NCBI RefSeq assembly: GCF_036898825.1
Contig: NZ_JARUND010000001.1
Location: forward strand, 372,001-436,000
DNA length: 64,000 nt
DNA from: Streptomyces sp. B21-083
Lineage (GTDB): Bacteria > Actinomycetota > Actinomycetes > Streptomycetales > Streptomycetaceae
Direction of reading: 5' to 3'
Positions 42,730 to 51,681 of the stretch are shown here, in pieces (the first letter of the stretch is position 1; the number at the start of each line of letters is the position of its first letter). A program made the translations under genes and the position numbers. The notes beneath the pieces are model-generated. The model did not search any database and had not been told where the DNA came from. It saw only the letters and a list, made by a program, of their open reading frames with translations.

Positions 42730-44120
42730 CAGAGCAGGGCTTCGGGGGTGATGGGCAGTTCGCGGATCCGGCGGCCGGTGGCGTTGAAGACCGCGTTGGC
42801 GATGGCGGGCGCCACTCCGACGATGACGATCTCGCCGAGTCCCTTGACGCCGATCGGGTCGGCCTCGTAGTCCTCCCCGTCGATGTAGATGGCCTTCAGG
42901 TCCTTGGGAATGTCGGCGTGGACCGGTACGAGGTAGTCGGCGAGGTTGGCGTTGACGATCCGTCCGTCGCGGTGGTCGGTGACCGTGTGTTCGAGGAGGG
43001 CTTGGCCGATGCCGCCGATCATGGCCCCGATGGCCTGGCTGTCGGCGAGTTTCGGGCTGATGATCCGGCCGGCGTCGTACACACCGACCATGCGCCGGAC
43101 CCGTACCAGGCCGAGCGTCGCGTCGACGGCTACCTCCACGAAGGTCGCGGCATAGGCGTAGAAGGAGAACTTCTCCGATCCGGAGGCCCCGGCGTACGAG
43201 CCGAGTGCTTCGAGGTGGCTGAGATTGTTGCGGGCCAGGAGCCGCTGGTACGTCTCCCCGCGTGCGGGGTTGCCCTTCACGTACAACCGGCCGCCGGTCA
43301 CCACGACATCGGCGGGGTCGGCGCCGTGCAGCGGTGATCCTTCGTCCTTGACCGCGAGCGTGATGGCCTGCCCCCGCAGTTTGTCGCCACCGTCCTGGAC
43401 GGCGGAGCCGACACTCGCCATGGTCTGCGAACCGAAGTGCCCAGGGGCCGGCGGCATGAGGGAGTCGCCGAGCCGGAAGGTCACCTGGCGCATGGTCAGG
43501 CCCAGGGCGTCGGCGGCGACCTGGGTCATGGACGTGGCCGTGCCGGGACCCATGTCACTGGTGGCGGACTGCACCAGGGCGGTGCCGTCGGCATCCAGCC
43601 TGAACGAGACCTGGGCCTGGCTGCGCTGGGTGTCGTAGACACCGGAGGCCATTCCCATGCCGATGAGCAGGTCCCCGTCGCGCGTCGAGCGGGGCTTGGG
43701 ATCGCGCCGGTGCCAGCCGAACTCGCGAGCGCCGGCGGCGTAGCAGTCGCGCAGTCGGCGGGTGGAGAACGGCAGCTTGCTGGACTCGTCGGCGGCGGGT
43801 TCGTTGCGCAGCCGCAGTTCGATGGGGTCGAGGCCCAGTTCGTGGGCGAGTTCGTCCATCGCCGTCTCGACGGGGTAGGCGCCGCTGGCGTAACCGGGGC
43901 CGCGCATGTACGTCGGCGTGCTCACGTCCAGCGGTACCTGCGCGTACGACTGGCGGACGTTGGGCGTGCTGTAGAGCATCCGGCCAGGAACGAGGACACT
44001 TTCGATGTTCGTCTCGTAGCGGGAGGTCTCGGCACGTACCTCGTGCGTCGACGCGGTCAGGCGGCCCCGCCGGTCGCTGCCCAGCCGCAGTCCGTACTCG
44101 TACGCGGGTCGGAATCCCAC
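42729..44120 (-). pseudogene. Xanthine dehydrogenase-type molybdopterin-binding subunit, N-terminally truncated
   Basis: About 460 codons encode only the C-terminal part: TPTYMRGPGYASGAYPVETA (Arg of the Mo site), ALVQSATSDMGPGTATSMTQ, VRRMVGVYDAGRIISPKLAD and near the end the catalytic Glu in GVKGLGEIVIVGVAPAIANA. Family members of this type are about 700 aa or more, so roughly the first 250-300 residues are missing. The homology begins abruptly at GVGFRPAYEYGLRLG, where DNA upstream encodes an unrelated signal peptide. The FAD and 2Fe-2S subunits are absent. Complex formation is very unlikely. Confidence 0.8.
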
Positions 44121-44239
44121 GCCGGATTCGCCGTGGTCTCGGTGCCGGCGAAGGCGGTGGTGCCGACGGTCAGCGCGGCGGCGGTGAGTACGCCGACGCC
44201 GGCGAGCGTGACGCGGCGGCTGAGGGTGCGGGGCTTCAT
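44057..44239 (-). pseudogene. Signal-peptide fragment joined to the molybdo-hydroxylase remnant
   Basis: From ATG 44239: a basic MKPRTLSRRV and a hydrophobic core TLAGVGVLTAAALTVGTTAF ending in AGTETTANPA, a clear Sec/Tat-like export signal. After about 44 residues it runs out of frame over the start of the truncated molybdopterin subunit. It is the first part of another secreted protein gene left by the deletion. Confidence 0.6.
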
Positions 44240-44294
44240 AGCTGTCTCCAGATCAATCTACGGATGGGCGAATACACGGACACAGGGACAGGCG

Positions 44295-45441
44295 TCAGGC
44301 GACTCCCCGGACGACCCGCTGACCTCCGTCGCGGTGAATGGGCGTCCCGATATCAGCGAGCGGGCTGCCTGTGCCGTCGTGTCGGGTGGCAACGATCTCC
44401 GCCGCGATGGACAAGGCGGTCTCCTCGGGCGTACGGGCACCGAGGTCTAGGCCGATCGGTGACCTGAGGCGGCCCAACTCCCGTTCTTCCAGGCCAGGCT
44501 TCACGCAACCTGCGCTCGCGGTCGACGTGGGTGCGGCGAGAGCCCATGGCCCCGACGTAGGCGACCGGCATCCGCAAGGCCTCCCGCAGCAGGGGTACGT
44601 CGAACTTGGCGTCGTGGGTGAGGACGCACAGGACGGTGCGCGCGTCGGTCGGTGTGCGCCGGAGGTAGCGGTGGGGCCAGTCGACGACGATGTCGTCGGC
44701 GTCCGGGAAGCGCGCCCGGGTGGCGAAGACGGGGCGGGCGTCGCAGACGGTGACGTGGTAGCCGAGGAACTTGCCGATCCGGACCAGTGCCGCCGCGAAG
44801 TCGATCGCCCCGAAGACGATCATGCGGGGTGACGGCATGTTCGCTTCGACGAGCAGGGTGAGTCCGCCGGGGCAGAGCGCTCCGTCTTCGGAGAGTTCGA
44901 CCGTGCCGGTACGGCCGGTTTCCAGTAAGGCGTGCGCCTGTGCGGCCGCGGCCCGGTCCAGCGTGGAGCGGCCGTCTCCGTGCGATCCCTCGTGGGTGCC
45001 GTCAGGGCGCACGTACAGGCTCCTGCCGAGGAGTTCGGCGGGGCCGCGGATCACCTGGGTGAGGGCTGCCGGTTCGTCGCGGGCGGCGCCGGCCAGCACG
45101 GACTGGAACGCCGTCCTGACAGCCGCGTCGGCCGCGACCGGCGTGACCAGGATGTCGATGATTCCGCCGCAGGTGAGACCGACGGCGAAGGCGTCCCCGT
45201 CGCTGTAGCCGAACCGTTCGACGACGGACCCGCCATCGTCGAGTGCTCGCGTGCAGAGTTCGTAGACGGCTCCTTCCACGCAACCGCCGGAGACCGATCC
45301 GACGGCGGTGCCCTCGCGATCGACGGCGAGGGCGGCCCCGAGTCCGCGTGGCGCGCTGCCACTGACACCGACGACGGTGGCCACGGCGAACTCCTTGCCC
45401 TCCTCGAGCCACTCACTCAGCTCATGGGCAATGTCCAGCAC
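44295..45441 (-). pseudogene. XdhC-family molybdenum cofactor insertion factor with single-base frameshift
   Basis: From GTG 45441 (GGAGGGG upstream). Intact parts: DIAHELSEWLEEGKEFAVAT, VSGSAPRGLGAALAVDREGT, GSVSGGCVEGAVYELCTRAL, and the Rossmann part MIVFGAIDFAAALVRIGKFL, then RTVLCVLTHDAKFDVPLLRE and MGSRRTHVDRERRLREA. At that point one extra base (A44496 on the plus strand) shifts the frame; without it the sequence continues GLEERELGRLRSPIGLDLGA to a normal stop at 44295. About 70 residues are lost. Either recent inactivation or a sequencing error. Family members protect and insert sulfurated molybdenum cofactor into xanthine dehydrogenase-type enzymes. Confidence 0.85.
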
Positions 45442-45619
45442 TTGGCCCCTCCGCAGACAGAAACCCCATCGGTCGGATGGGACGTGGTGGCGGCGTGCAC
45501 GGGTCGCGCGCCGCACCGTTCTCAGGCACGGACGCTGACGGTCGGACATGGCCAGTGGGCCGTATCCGACGCTGTAGCCCGCCGAAGCGGATCACTGTCC
45601 GATAATTCGAAGAACGTAA

Positions 45620-45633
45620 CGGACCGCAGTCCG
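45620..45633. promoter_or_regulatory. CGGAC-N4-GTCCG operator-like palindrome, copy 1
   Basis: CGGAC (45620-45624), CGCA, GTCCG (45629-45633) in an AT-richer context (CGTAACGGAC, GTCCGCTTAGC). It lies 179 bp upstream of the broken xdhC gene. Two more copies are at 46317-46365. Pattern typical of TetR-family operators. Confidence 0.55.
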
Positions 45634-45892
45634 CTTAGCAAGAGGCGGAGGGTGAAGCCCGGAGGGAGGGCGAGCGGAGCGAGCGGGAACAGGTTTCAGC
45701 GATCGGACACGCGGCGCGATCCTGCGCACGTCCAGGAGGTGGCACGGTCACTGCCGACATCATCAACATCGAGACCGAGGGGCAGGGTTGGTCGCGGATG
45801 GCGGAGGTCGCGCCACGGAATAACTGACGTGTTCACCGCCCGCCTCCTGAAGGCGAACGCCGCCAGGAGGACGCCGCCAGGATCGGCAGGGG

Positions 45893-46153
45893 ATGGCCGC
45901 GTCCCGGCAGGTGGATTCCGCAACTGTGGTGCGGGCGCGAATCGGTGCCGAGGTCACCGTCCCGCCGTGGCGGCACCGTACGGCCGACATCTCCGCGCCC
46001 GCGACCTGTCTGATGGCCGGCCATGGCGGCGGCGGAGGCCTTCGGTGCACGGACGGCGCGCTACGGGCCCTCTCCCGGGCGCCCTGGCCAGGGAACGTCC
46101 GCCAACTCGACGGCTCGCTCCGATACGCGCGGGCGCCCGTCCGGGTCTCCTGA
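45893..46153 (+). pseudogene. Remnant of a Fis-type (bacterial enhancer binding-like) regulator
   Basis: The frame includes GAEVTVPPWRHRTADISAPA and, after GGGGG, LRCTDGALRALSRAPWPGNV followed by RQLDGSLRYARA. This matches the end of the AAA domain (LPPLRERxEDI, LTPxALxxLxxxPWPGNVRQL) in actinobacterial GAF/Fis regulators. The Walker motifs upstream and the Fis helix-turn-helix downstream are absent. Such regulators often control oxidoreductase operons, which fits the neighbouring wreck. Confidence 0.65.
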
Positions 46154-46697
46154 TCGAAGAGGTTGAAGCACAGTCACCCGCGATCGTGCAGAACCCGCAG
46201 AATCGGCGTGGCCCACCGACTGAACACCAGATCGACACCGGACCGATCGGACAACCTCTGGGTGCCTCGTCCGCGTTCACGGCCATCCCTCCTCCGAACC
46301 TCTCACTCTTGCCAACCGGACACTAGTCCGTTACTTTTGCATCCGCTAGCGGACTACTGTCCGCTTGAGTCCATCCGTGCCGGACCTCGTGCAGAACCCC
46401 ACTTGTCCGCCGGCCGAACCGCAGCGGACGCGGATGCGCCGCTCTTCCGGTGGTTGGCGTACTCGCTGCGCGTCCTCGAACCGATGCTGTCGAAGGTGGG
46501 CCTGTCCCTGCCGTCGCCGTACGGCGCCTCGAGCCGGGTGCCGTGAGGCACAGCCCGTAGACGGACGGCCCACGCCGACGGCCGGTTTCCCCCGGACGTA
46601 CGGCCGTCGCTGCCCGTAGCCGACTCGCCGGAGGACGACACACCATCACTTCGGCCGGCACGGCGTCGCCTGCGACCGCCGCGCAGAGGAGGCACAC
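46154..46697. other. No intact gene; contains two operator-like palindromes
   Basis: CGGAC-ACTA-GTCCG at 46317-46330 and AGCGGAC-TACT-GTCCGCT at 46348-46365, centred 33 bp apart, the same pattern as 45620-45633. No regulator gene of suitable type lies adjacent. One plus frame after them reads APLFRWLAYSLRVLEPMLSK and may be the start of a lost gene controlled by these sites. Confidence 0.45.
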
Positions 46698-47468
46698 ATG
46701 ACCATCCGCGTACTGCTCGCCGACGGCCAGTCCCTCGTCCGCTCCAGTTTGCGCCTGGTCCTCCAGTCGGAGCCGGACATCGAGGTCGTCGGGGAGGCCG
46801 CGACGGGCGGTGAGGCGCTCGACCTGGCCCGCAGCACCCGCGCCGACGTCGCCTTGATGGACATCGGGTTGCCCGGCATGAACGGCCTCGACGCCACTCG
46901 GGCCATCACGGCCGACGAGGACCTCACGGGCGTACGGGTGCTGATACTGACGGCCTTCGAAGCCGATGAGTACGTCTTGCGGGCGTTGCGTGCCGGGGCC
47001 AGCGGCTTCCTGGGAAAGGGCGTGGAACCCGCCCGCCTCCTGTATGCCATTCGGCTGATCGGCCGGGGAGAGGCACTGCTGTCCCCCAGAGCGACCAAGG
47101 TCCTCATCGCCCGCTGTCTCTCCGCACCGGAGACCACGAGTGTTCAGACGCCGGAGCTGAAGACCCTGACCGAACGCGAGAGACAGGTCCTCGGCCTCGT
47201 CGCGGCCGGCCTCTCCAACGTCTCCATCGCGGAGCGGCTCCACGTCTCACCCTGGACCACCAAGACCCACGTACACCGCATCATGGCCAAACTCGGCGCC
47301 CGGCATCGCGCCCAACTCGTCGTGATCGCGTACCAGTCCGGCTTCACTCGCCCCGGCATACGGACGGCACATGACACCACGACAGTGATCCTTCGAGCCG
47401 ACGCGTCGGACAGCCGGCGATCGAAGAGACGGGTGGCGAAGCCGTCCCCCTCCCCGGCCGGCTCCTGA
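46698..47468 (+). CDS. NarL/FixJ-type response regulator, orphan
   Basis: 256 aa. Receiver domain: phosphorylatable Asp55 in VALMDIGLPGMNG, Thr in LILTAFEADEYVLRALRAGA, Lys in GFLGKG. The acidic pocket reads LLADGQ instead of the usual LLADDQ, so one metal-coordinating Asp is Gly. The C-terminal LuxR helix-turn-helix is LTERERQVLGLVAAGLSNVS and IAERLHVSPWTTKTHVHRIM, followed by an unusual 45-residue basic tail. GAGGAGG lies before the ATG. No histidine kinase gene is next to it. Convergent with the aldolase gene (7-bp gap). Confidence 0.9.
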   Translation: MTIRVLLADGQSLVRSSLRLVLQSEPDIEVVGEAATGGEALDLARSTRADVALMDIGLPGMNGLDATRAITADEDLTGVRVLILTAFEADEYVLRALRAGASGFLGKGVEPARLLYAIRLIGRGEALLSPRATKVLIARCLSAPETTSVQTPELKTLTERERQVLGLVAAGLSNVSIAERLHVSPWTTKTHVHRIMAKLGARHRAQLVVIAYQSGFTRPGIRTAHDTTTVILRADASDSRRSKRRVAKPSPSPAGS

Positions 47469-47475
47469 CAGGCAT

Positions 47476-48309
47476 TCACCCCAGTACGCGTAGCGCCTGA
47501 GCCACCGTCTCCGCCGTGCGGGTGCGGGCGGCCGAGAGCCACGGGCGTGGGTCGACCGTCCGGGGGCCGTTGCTGAAGGCGTCGCGCACCGCTCCGGTGA
47601 AGGCGATGTTCAGTGCCGTACCGATGTTGACTTTGGTCATACCGGCGGTGATCGCGCGGCGCAGCTCGTCCTCGGGCACACCGGTGGAGCCGTGCAGGAC
47701 GAGGGGAACGGGAACGGACTCCTTCAGGTGGGCGATCAGTTCGTGGTCGAGCCGCGCGGTGCGGGTGGTCATGGCGTGCGAACTGCCTACGGCGACGGCG
47801 AGGGCGTCGACGCCCGTCCTGGTCACGAACTCGCGTGCCTGCCCGGGGTCGGTGCGGACGCCGGGTGCGTGGACTCCGTCCTTGCCGCCGACCTCGCCGA
47901 GTTCGGCCTCCAGCCACAGCCCGTGGGCGTGAGCCCATTCGGCGGCGGCTCGGGTCGCGGCCAGGTTTCGGTCGTGCGGAAGCGCCGAGGCGTCGTACAT
48001 GACCGAGCCGAAGCCGTGGTCCGCGGCCCGGCGCAACAGTTCCTCGTCGGTGACGTGGTCCAGGTGCAGGGCGACCGGGACCGATGCCGCCTCGGCCACC
48101 GCCGCGGTGGCGCGGGCGATCGGCGTGAGGGCGCCACCGTGGAACCGCACCGCGTTCTCGCTGATCTGGCAGATGACCGGGGCGCCCACGGTCTCGGCTC
48201 CGGCCACGATCGCCTCGGCATGCTCCAGGGTGATCACGTTGAACGCACCGACCGCGCGCCCCTCGGCGTGCGCGGCCCGGACGAGGTCGGCGGTGGGAGT
48301 CAGAGGCAT
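47476..48309 (-). CDS. Class II ketose-bisphosphate aldolase (tagatose-/fructose-bisphosphate type)
   Basis: 277 aa from ATG 48309. Zinc-dependent barrel aldolase of the KbaY/GatY/FbaA family: VGAFNVITLEHAEAIVAGAE, zinc ligand His in VPVALHLDHVTDEELLRRAA, VMYDASALPHDRN, Glu ligand in LWLEAELGEVGGKDG, a later His in AVAVGSSHAMTTR and VPLVLHGSTGVPEDELRRAI, then TKVNIGTALN. It would split tagatose-1,6-bisphosphate (or another ketose bisphosphate) into triose phosphates. Divergent from a DeoR/AgaR-type regulator and close to an AgaS-like gene, so it fits the last step of N-acetylgalactosamine catabolism. Confidence 0.9.
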   Translation of the reverse strand: MPLTPTADLVRAAHAEGRAVGAFNVITLEHAEAIVAGAETVGAPVICQISENAVRFHGGALTPIARATAAVAEAASVPVALHLDHVTDEELLRRAADHGFGSVMYDASALPHDRNLAATRAAAEWAHAHGLWLEAELGEVGGKDGVHAPGVRTDPGQAREFVTRTGVDALAVAVGSSHAMTTRTARLDHELIAHLKESVPVPLVLHGSTGVPEDELRRAITAGMTKVNIGTALNIAFTGAVRDAFSNGPRTVDPRPWLSAARTRTAETVAQALRVLG

Positions 48310-48387
48310 GTTCGGATGGCCTTTCCTGATCGCGGGTTGCCGTGCACAGCTCCCTGCACCACCGCTCCCCCTGCATAGCGGTGTGAC

Positions 48388-48446
48388 GGAAATCGTGAAA
48401 GCCGATGCAGGAAATTGCTGTTTTAGAGGGGATAAATTACTGAAAT
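48388..48446. promoter_or_regulatory. Possible regulator binding region between aldolase and DeoR genes
   Basis: The 213-bp divergent gap contains an AT-rich block with three (G/T)GAAAT elements (48388-48393, 48410-48415, 48441-48446). Repeated TTTC-type elements are typical of AgaR/DeoR operators, but spacing here is irregular, so this is only a candidate. Confidence 0.35.
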
Positions 48447-48522
48447 ATGCGACGTACGCCAGAAACGTGCGGCCCAGTCGTGGTTTCATGGGCGTCTACC
48501 CCACCGACAGGGAGCGACTGAG

Positions 48523-49314
48523 ATGGCGGCACCGCAGGCCAGGTGGAGCGCGCTGCTGGACTTGCTGACGCGCGACGGGCGTATCGAGGTCGAGGCGGCC
48601 GCGGCCGAACTGGCGGTGTCCGCCGCGACGATCCGGCGTGACCTCGACGAACTGGCTCGCCAGCAGATGGTCACCCGCACCCACGGTGGCGCGGTGATCA
48701 ACGCGATCGCGTACGACCTGCCGCTGCGGTACAAGGCGGCACGACACGCCCCCGAGAAGGAACGCATAGCGCATGCGGCGGCCGGCCTGGTCAAGACCGG
48801 AGCGGTGGTGGGCCTCAACGGCGGCACCACGACCACCGAGGTCGCGCGGGCGCTGGCGACCAGGAGCGACCTGGGCCCGGAGGGCGGTGCCGAGCCGTCG
48901 CTGACGATTGTCACCAATGCCCTGAACATCGCCAACGAGCTGGTCGTACGCCGTCATGTGAAGCTCGTCGTCACCGGCGGAGTGGCGCGCCCGGCCTCGT
49001 ACGAGCTGATCGGGCCACTGGCCACCGAACTGCTCGCCGAGATCACGCTGGACCACGTCTTCATCGGCGTGGACGCGATCGACTCCGTGCACGGCGCGAC
49101 CGCGCATCACGAGGGTGAGGCCAGCATCAACCGGGCGTTGGCGCGGCGCGCCCAGCAGGTTGTCGTGGTCGCCGACTCCTCCAAGCTGGGCAAGCGGGCG
49201 TTCGCGCGGATCTGTCCGTTGGAGGACGTCCATGTGCTGGTGACCGACAAGGACGCTCCCGCCGGGCTGATCGAGCCGTTCGCCGCCGCCGGAGTGGAGA
49301 TCATCCGCGCCTGA
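48523..49314 (+). CDS. DeoR/GlpR-family transcriptional regulator (AgaR-like)
   Basis: 263 aa. N-terminal helix-turn-helix: RWSALLDLLTRDGRIEVEAA, AELAVSAATIRRDLDELARQ and the conserved VTRTHGGAV. C-terminal sugar phosphate-sensing domain: GLNGGTTTTEVARAL, LTIVTNALNIANEL, VVTGGVARPASYELIGPLA, ITLDHVFIGVDAI, VVADSSKLGKRAF. GGGAG precedes the ATG. It is divergent from the aldolase gene and close to importer, AgaS-like and glycosidase genes, which it probably represses until a sugar phosphate accumulates. Confidence 0.92.
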   Translation: MAAPQARWSALLDLLTRDGRIEVEAAAAELAVSAATIRRDLDELARQQMVTRTHGGAVINAIAYDLPLRYKAARHAPEKERIAHAAAGLVKTGAVVGLNGGTTTTEVARALATRSDLGPEGGAEPSLTIVTNALNIANELVVRRHVKLVVTGGVARPASYELIGPLATELLAEITLDHVFIGVDAIDSVHGATAHHEGEASINRALARRAQQVVVVADSSKLGKRAFARICPLEDVHVLVTDKDAPAGLIEPFAAAGVEIIRA

Positions 49315-49819
49315 ACGTCCGCGCCCCGCACGGGCGTTCGCGGCGTACGTCACCGGGCGCCCGCCCGGCCACATGGCGCCGCGCGGGTGAGTAGGGTCGA
49401 GCCACGCGCGATGCTCTTGCCGAACACCTCGCGGAGCTACGGAGGTTCCGGGTGCCGGCACAGGCGGTCCGTCGGTCCTGACGCCGGGGCCGACCGGATG
49501 GACAGCGGTGTCGGTGACGTCGCCGACGCCGGCCACCGCGGAACGGGCCGACACCGAACCGGCGGGCGACGGAGCGGCGGCCCGGGCGGCGGCTTCTGCG
49601 GCGAAGTCCAGGATCAGATCGCCGACGACGGCGGGACCCCGGGCCGAACCGACGGGTCGGTGTCTGACGGACCGGGGTCCGGCGGGTCGGACGGCGCCGA
49701 CCGGCCCGACCGGGGCTTTCTGCAGGGAAACGCCGTACGCCTCCACCGCGCACAGAGCCACGTTCTCGCCGCCGGCCAGGGCGGCGACCCTCGTCACCGC
49801 ATCCCTCGCTTCGACCACT
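49315..49819. other. No confident gene between regulator and permease
   Basis: 505 bp. A minus-strand frame beginning with GTG near 49818, just after the permease stop, encodes VVEARDAVTRVAALAGGENV and ALCAVEAYGVSLQK before turning into low-complexity Pro/Gly/Ala sequence. It could be the scar of a fourth operon gene (for example a kinase), but no family is recognisable. Confidence 0.35.
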
Positions 49820-50707
49820 TCACCCCTTGACTCCACCGGCCGTCAGCCCGCTGATCAGATGGCGCTCCACGAAGATGAACAGCACCACCACCGGGACGAT
49901 GGCGATCAGCGACGAGGCGAAGAGGTACTGCCACTGCTCCTGGTACGCGGTGACGAACCCGGGGATGGCCTTGGTCAGCGTCGTGCGGTCACCTGAGGAC
50001 GTGATGGTGAGGGCGACGACGTACTCGTTCCACGCTGCGATGAACGTGTACACCACCGCCGTCACCACACCGGGCATGGCCAGCGGCAGCGTGATCCGGG
50101 TCAGCGCCCCGAGCCGGCCGACCCCGTCCAGGTACGCCGCCTCCTCCAGCTCCTTGGGGACGCTCGCGAAGTAGGCGTTGAGGATCCAGACGCAGAACGG
50201 CAGGTTGAACGCCGCGTTGACGAGGATCAGCGCCTCGCCGGTGTCGGTCAGGTCGAGGCTGACCATCTCCCGGTAGATACCGACCAGCAGTGCGGTGGGC
50301 GCGAACATCTGGGTCACCAGGACGAGCAGCAGGAACGCGCCGCGGCCCCGGAACCGGTGTCGCGCGGTGTAGTAGGCGGCCGGCAGCCCGACCAGCAGCG
50401 CGAGCAGCGTGGACATCCCGGCGACGTACAGCGAGAAGCCCAGCGAGCCGGCGACGGGCGGATCGTCGAGCGACCACACGTCGGCGAAGTTCGACCAGCG
50501 CCATTCGGACGGCAGGTACGAGGGCGGGGACTTCATGAGTTCCGGCGTCGGCTTCAGCGCCGTCAGCAACATCTGGAGGTACGGGGAGAGAAACACCAGG
50601 GCGACCAGCCAGCCGGTGCCGGCGATCAGCGCGGTGCGTACCGTGCGACCGCCTCCATTGCGCGTGGCCCGTGGTCCGGCACCTGTACGTGCGGCGGACT
50701 TCGTCAT
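49820..50707 (-). CDS. Carbohydrate ABC transporter permease (MalG-type)
   Basis: 295 aa from ATG 50707, overlapping the stop of the upstream permease (ATGA). Six predicted membrane helices. The EAA loop that contacts the ATPase reads KELEEAAYLDGVGRLGALTR ending ITLPLAMPGV. C-terminus YLFASSLIAIVPVVVLFIFV followed by ERHLISGLTAGGVKG is typical of CUT1 importers. It forms the membrane channel with the next protein. No ATPase gene is nearby; Streptomyces usually uses the shared MsiK ATPase. Confidence 0.93.
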   Translation of the reverse strand: MTKSAARTGAGPRATRNGGGRTVRTALIAGTGWLVALVFLSPYLQMLLTALKPTPELMKSPPSYLPSEWRWSNFADVWSLDDPPVAGSLGFSLYVAGMSTLLALLVGLPAAYYTARHRFRGRGAFLLLVLVTQMFAPTALLVGIYREMVSLDLTDTGEALILVNAAFNLPFCVWILNAYFASVPKELEEAAYLDGVGRLGALTRITLPLAMPGVVTAVVYTFIAAWNEYVVALTITSSGDRTTLTKAIPGFVTAYQEQWQYLFASSLIAIVPVVVLFIFVERHLISGLTAGGVKG

Positions 50708-51678
50708 CGGATCTCCTCCCGCCAGCGCACGACCCGGAGATACGCCAGCACCACGACGAGGATCAGTGCGAAGTTCACGACGGCCATCGCGGCCGACTCG
50801 CCGACGGCCTGGTTGTCGAAGGCGAGCTTGTACATGAAGGTCGTCGTCGTGTCGGTGGCGAAGCCGGGGCCGCCGCGGGTCATCGCCCAGATGATCGGGA
50901 ACGAGTTGAACACGTTGATGATGTTGATGATCGCGGCCACCAGCAGCGAGGGCCGAAGCAGCGGCAGCGTGACGGACAGATACGTCCTCGCCGGGCCGGC
51001 GCCGTCCATCCGGGCCGCCTCGTAGACCTCCGCGGGGACGGTCTGGAGTCCGGCGAGTATGACGAACGCGGTGAACGGCAGGGAGACGAACACCGCCACG
51101 GCCATCATCGCCGCGAATCCCAGGACCGGGTCGGCCAGCCAGTTCACCGGTTTGTCGAGGAGACCCACGTCCATCAGTGCGCGGTTGACGACCCCGTAGA
51201 AGTTGTTGAGCATCCAGCGCCAGATGAGCGCGGTCATCAGCACGGACGCCGCCCAGGGCACGATGAGCGCCCAGCGGACCGCCCGTTGCCCGGGGAAGCG
51301 GGTGTTGAGCAACTGGGCGAGCCCCAGGGACAGTAAGAGGGTGACCGTGACGACGCCGACGACCCAGACCAGCGTGCGCAGCAGTACGCCCGGCAGGTCC
51401 TCCTCGGCGAACAGGTCGGTGTAGTTGTCGAGGCCCGCGGAGCCGAGGGACAGCCCTGTGGAGCTGATCCTGGTGAGGGAGGTGCGGGCCATTTCGACGA
51501 CGGGCCAGACCACCATGGTCAGGATGAGGGCGACGGCGGGGCCCAGCCACAGAAGTGGTTCGAGGGCACGCAGATCGCGCCACCGTTTCCGGCCCGGGGC
51601 GGCGGGCGGTGCCGCGCCCGGTGGGGCCGGCTCCCGCCGGTCCCCCGAGGCGCGTACGGAGATGTCGTGGACGGCCAT
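50704..51678 (-). CDS. Carbohydrate ABC transporter permease (MalF-type)
   Basis: 324 aa. A Pro/Ala-rich cytoplasmic N-terminus is followed by six helices beginning LLWLGPAVALILTMVVWPVV. The EAA loop reads AEVYEAARMDGAGPARTYLS with VTLPLLRPSL. The binding-protein gene ends 4 bp upstream and the second permease overlaps downstream, so the three are one operon. Substrate inferred from neighbours: a GalNAc- or galactose-containing sugar. Confidence 0.93.
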   Translation of the reverse strand: MAVHDISVRASGDRREPAPPGAAPPAAPGRKRWRDLRALEPLLWLGPAVALILTMVVWPVVEMARTSLTRISSTGLSLGSAGLDNYTDLFAEEDLPGVLLRTLVWVVGVVTVTLLLSLGLAQLLNTRFPGQRAVRWALIVPWAASVLMTALIWRWMLNNFYGVVNRALMDVGLLDKPVNWLADPVLGFAAMMAVAVFVSLPFTAFVILAGLQTVPAEVYEAARMDGAGPARTYLSVTLPLLRPSLLVAAIINIINVFNSFPIIWAMTRGGPGFATDTTTTFMYKLAFDNQAVGESAAMAVVNFALILVVVLAYLRVVRWREEIR

Positions 51679-51681
51679 GCG

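Noticed and set aside
48496..49836. 446-codon minus-strand frame through the DeoR gene
   Set aside because: Antisense of the regulator over most of its length; only the first about 30 codons after the permease look possibly coding, too little to call a gene.
49820..51583. 587-codon frame as a fused permease
   Set aside because: The upstream half is the out-of-frame copy of the first permease; the real start of the second permease is ATG 50707 with an ATGA overlap.
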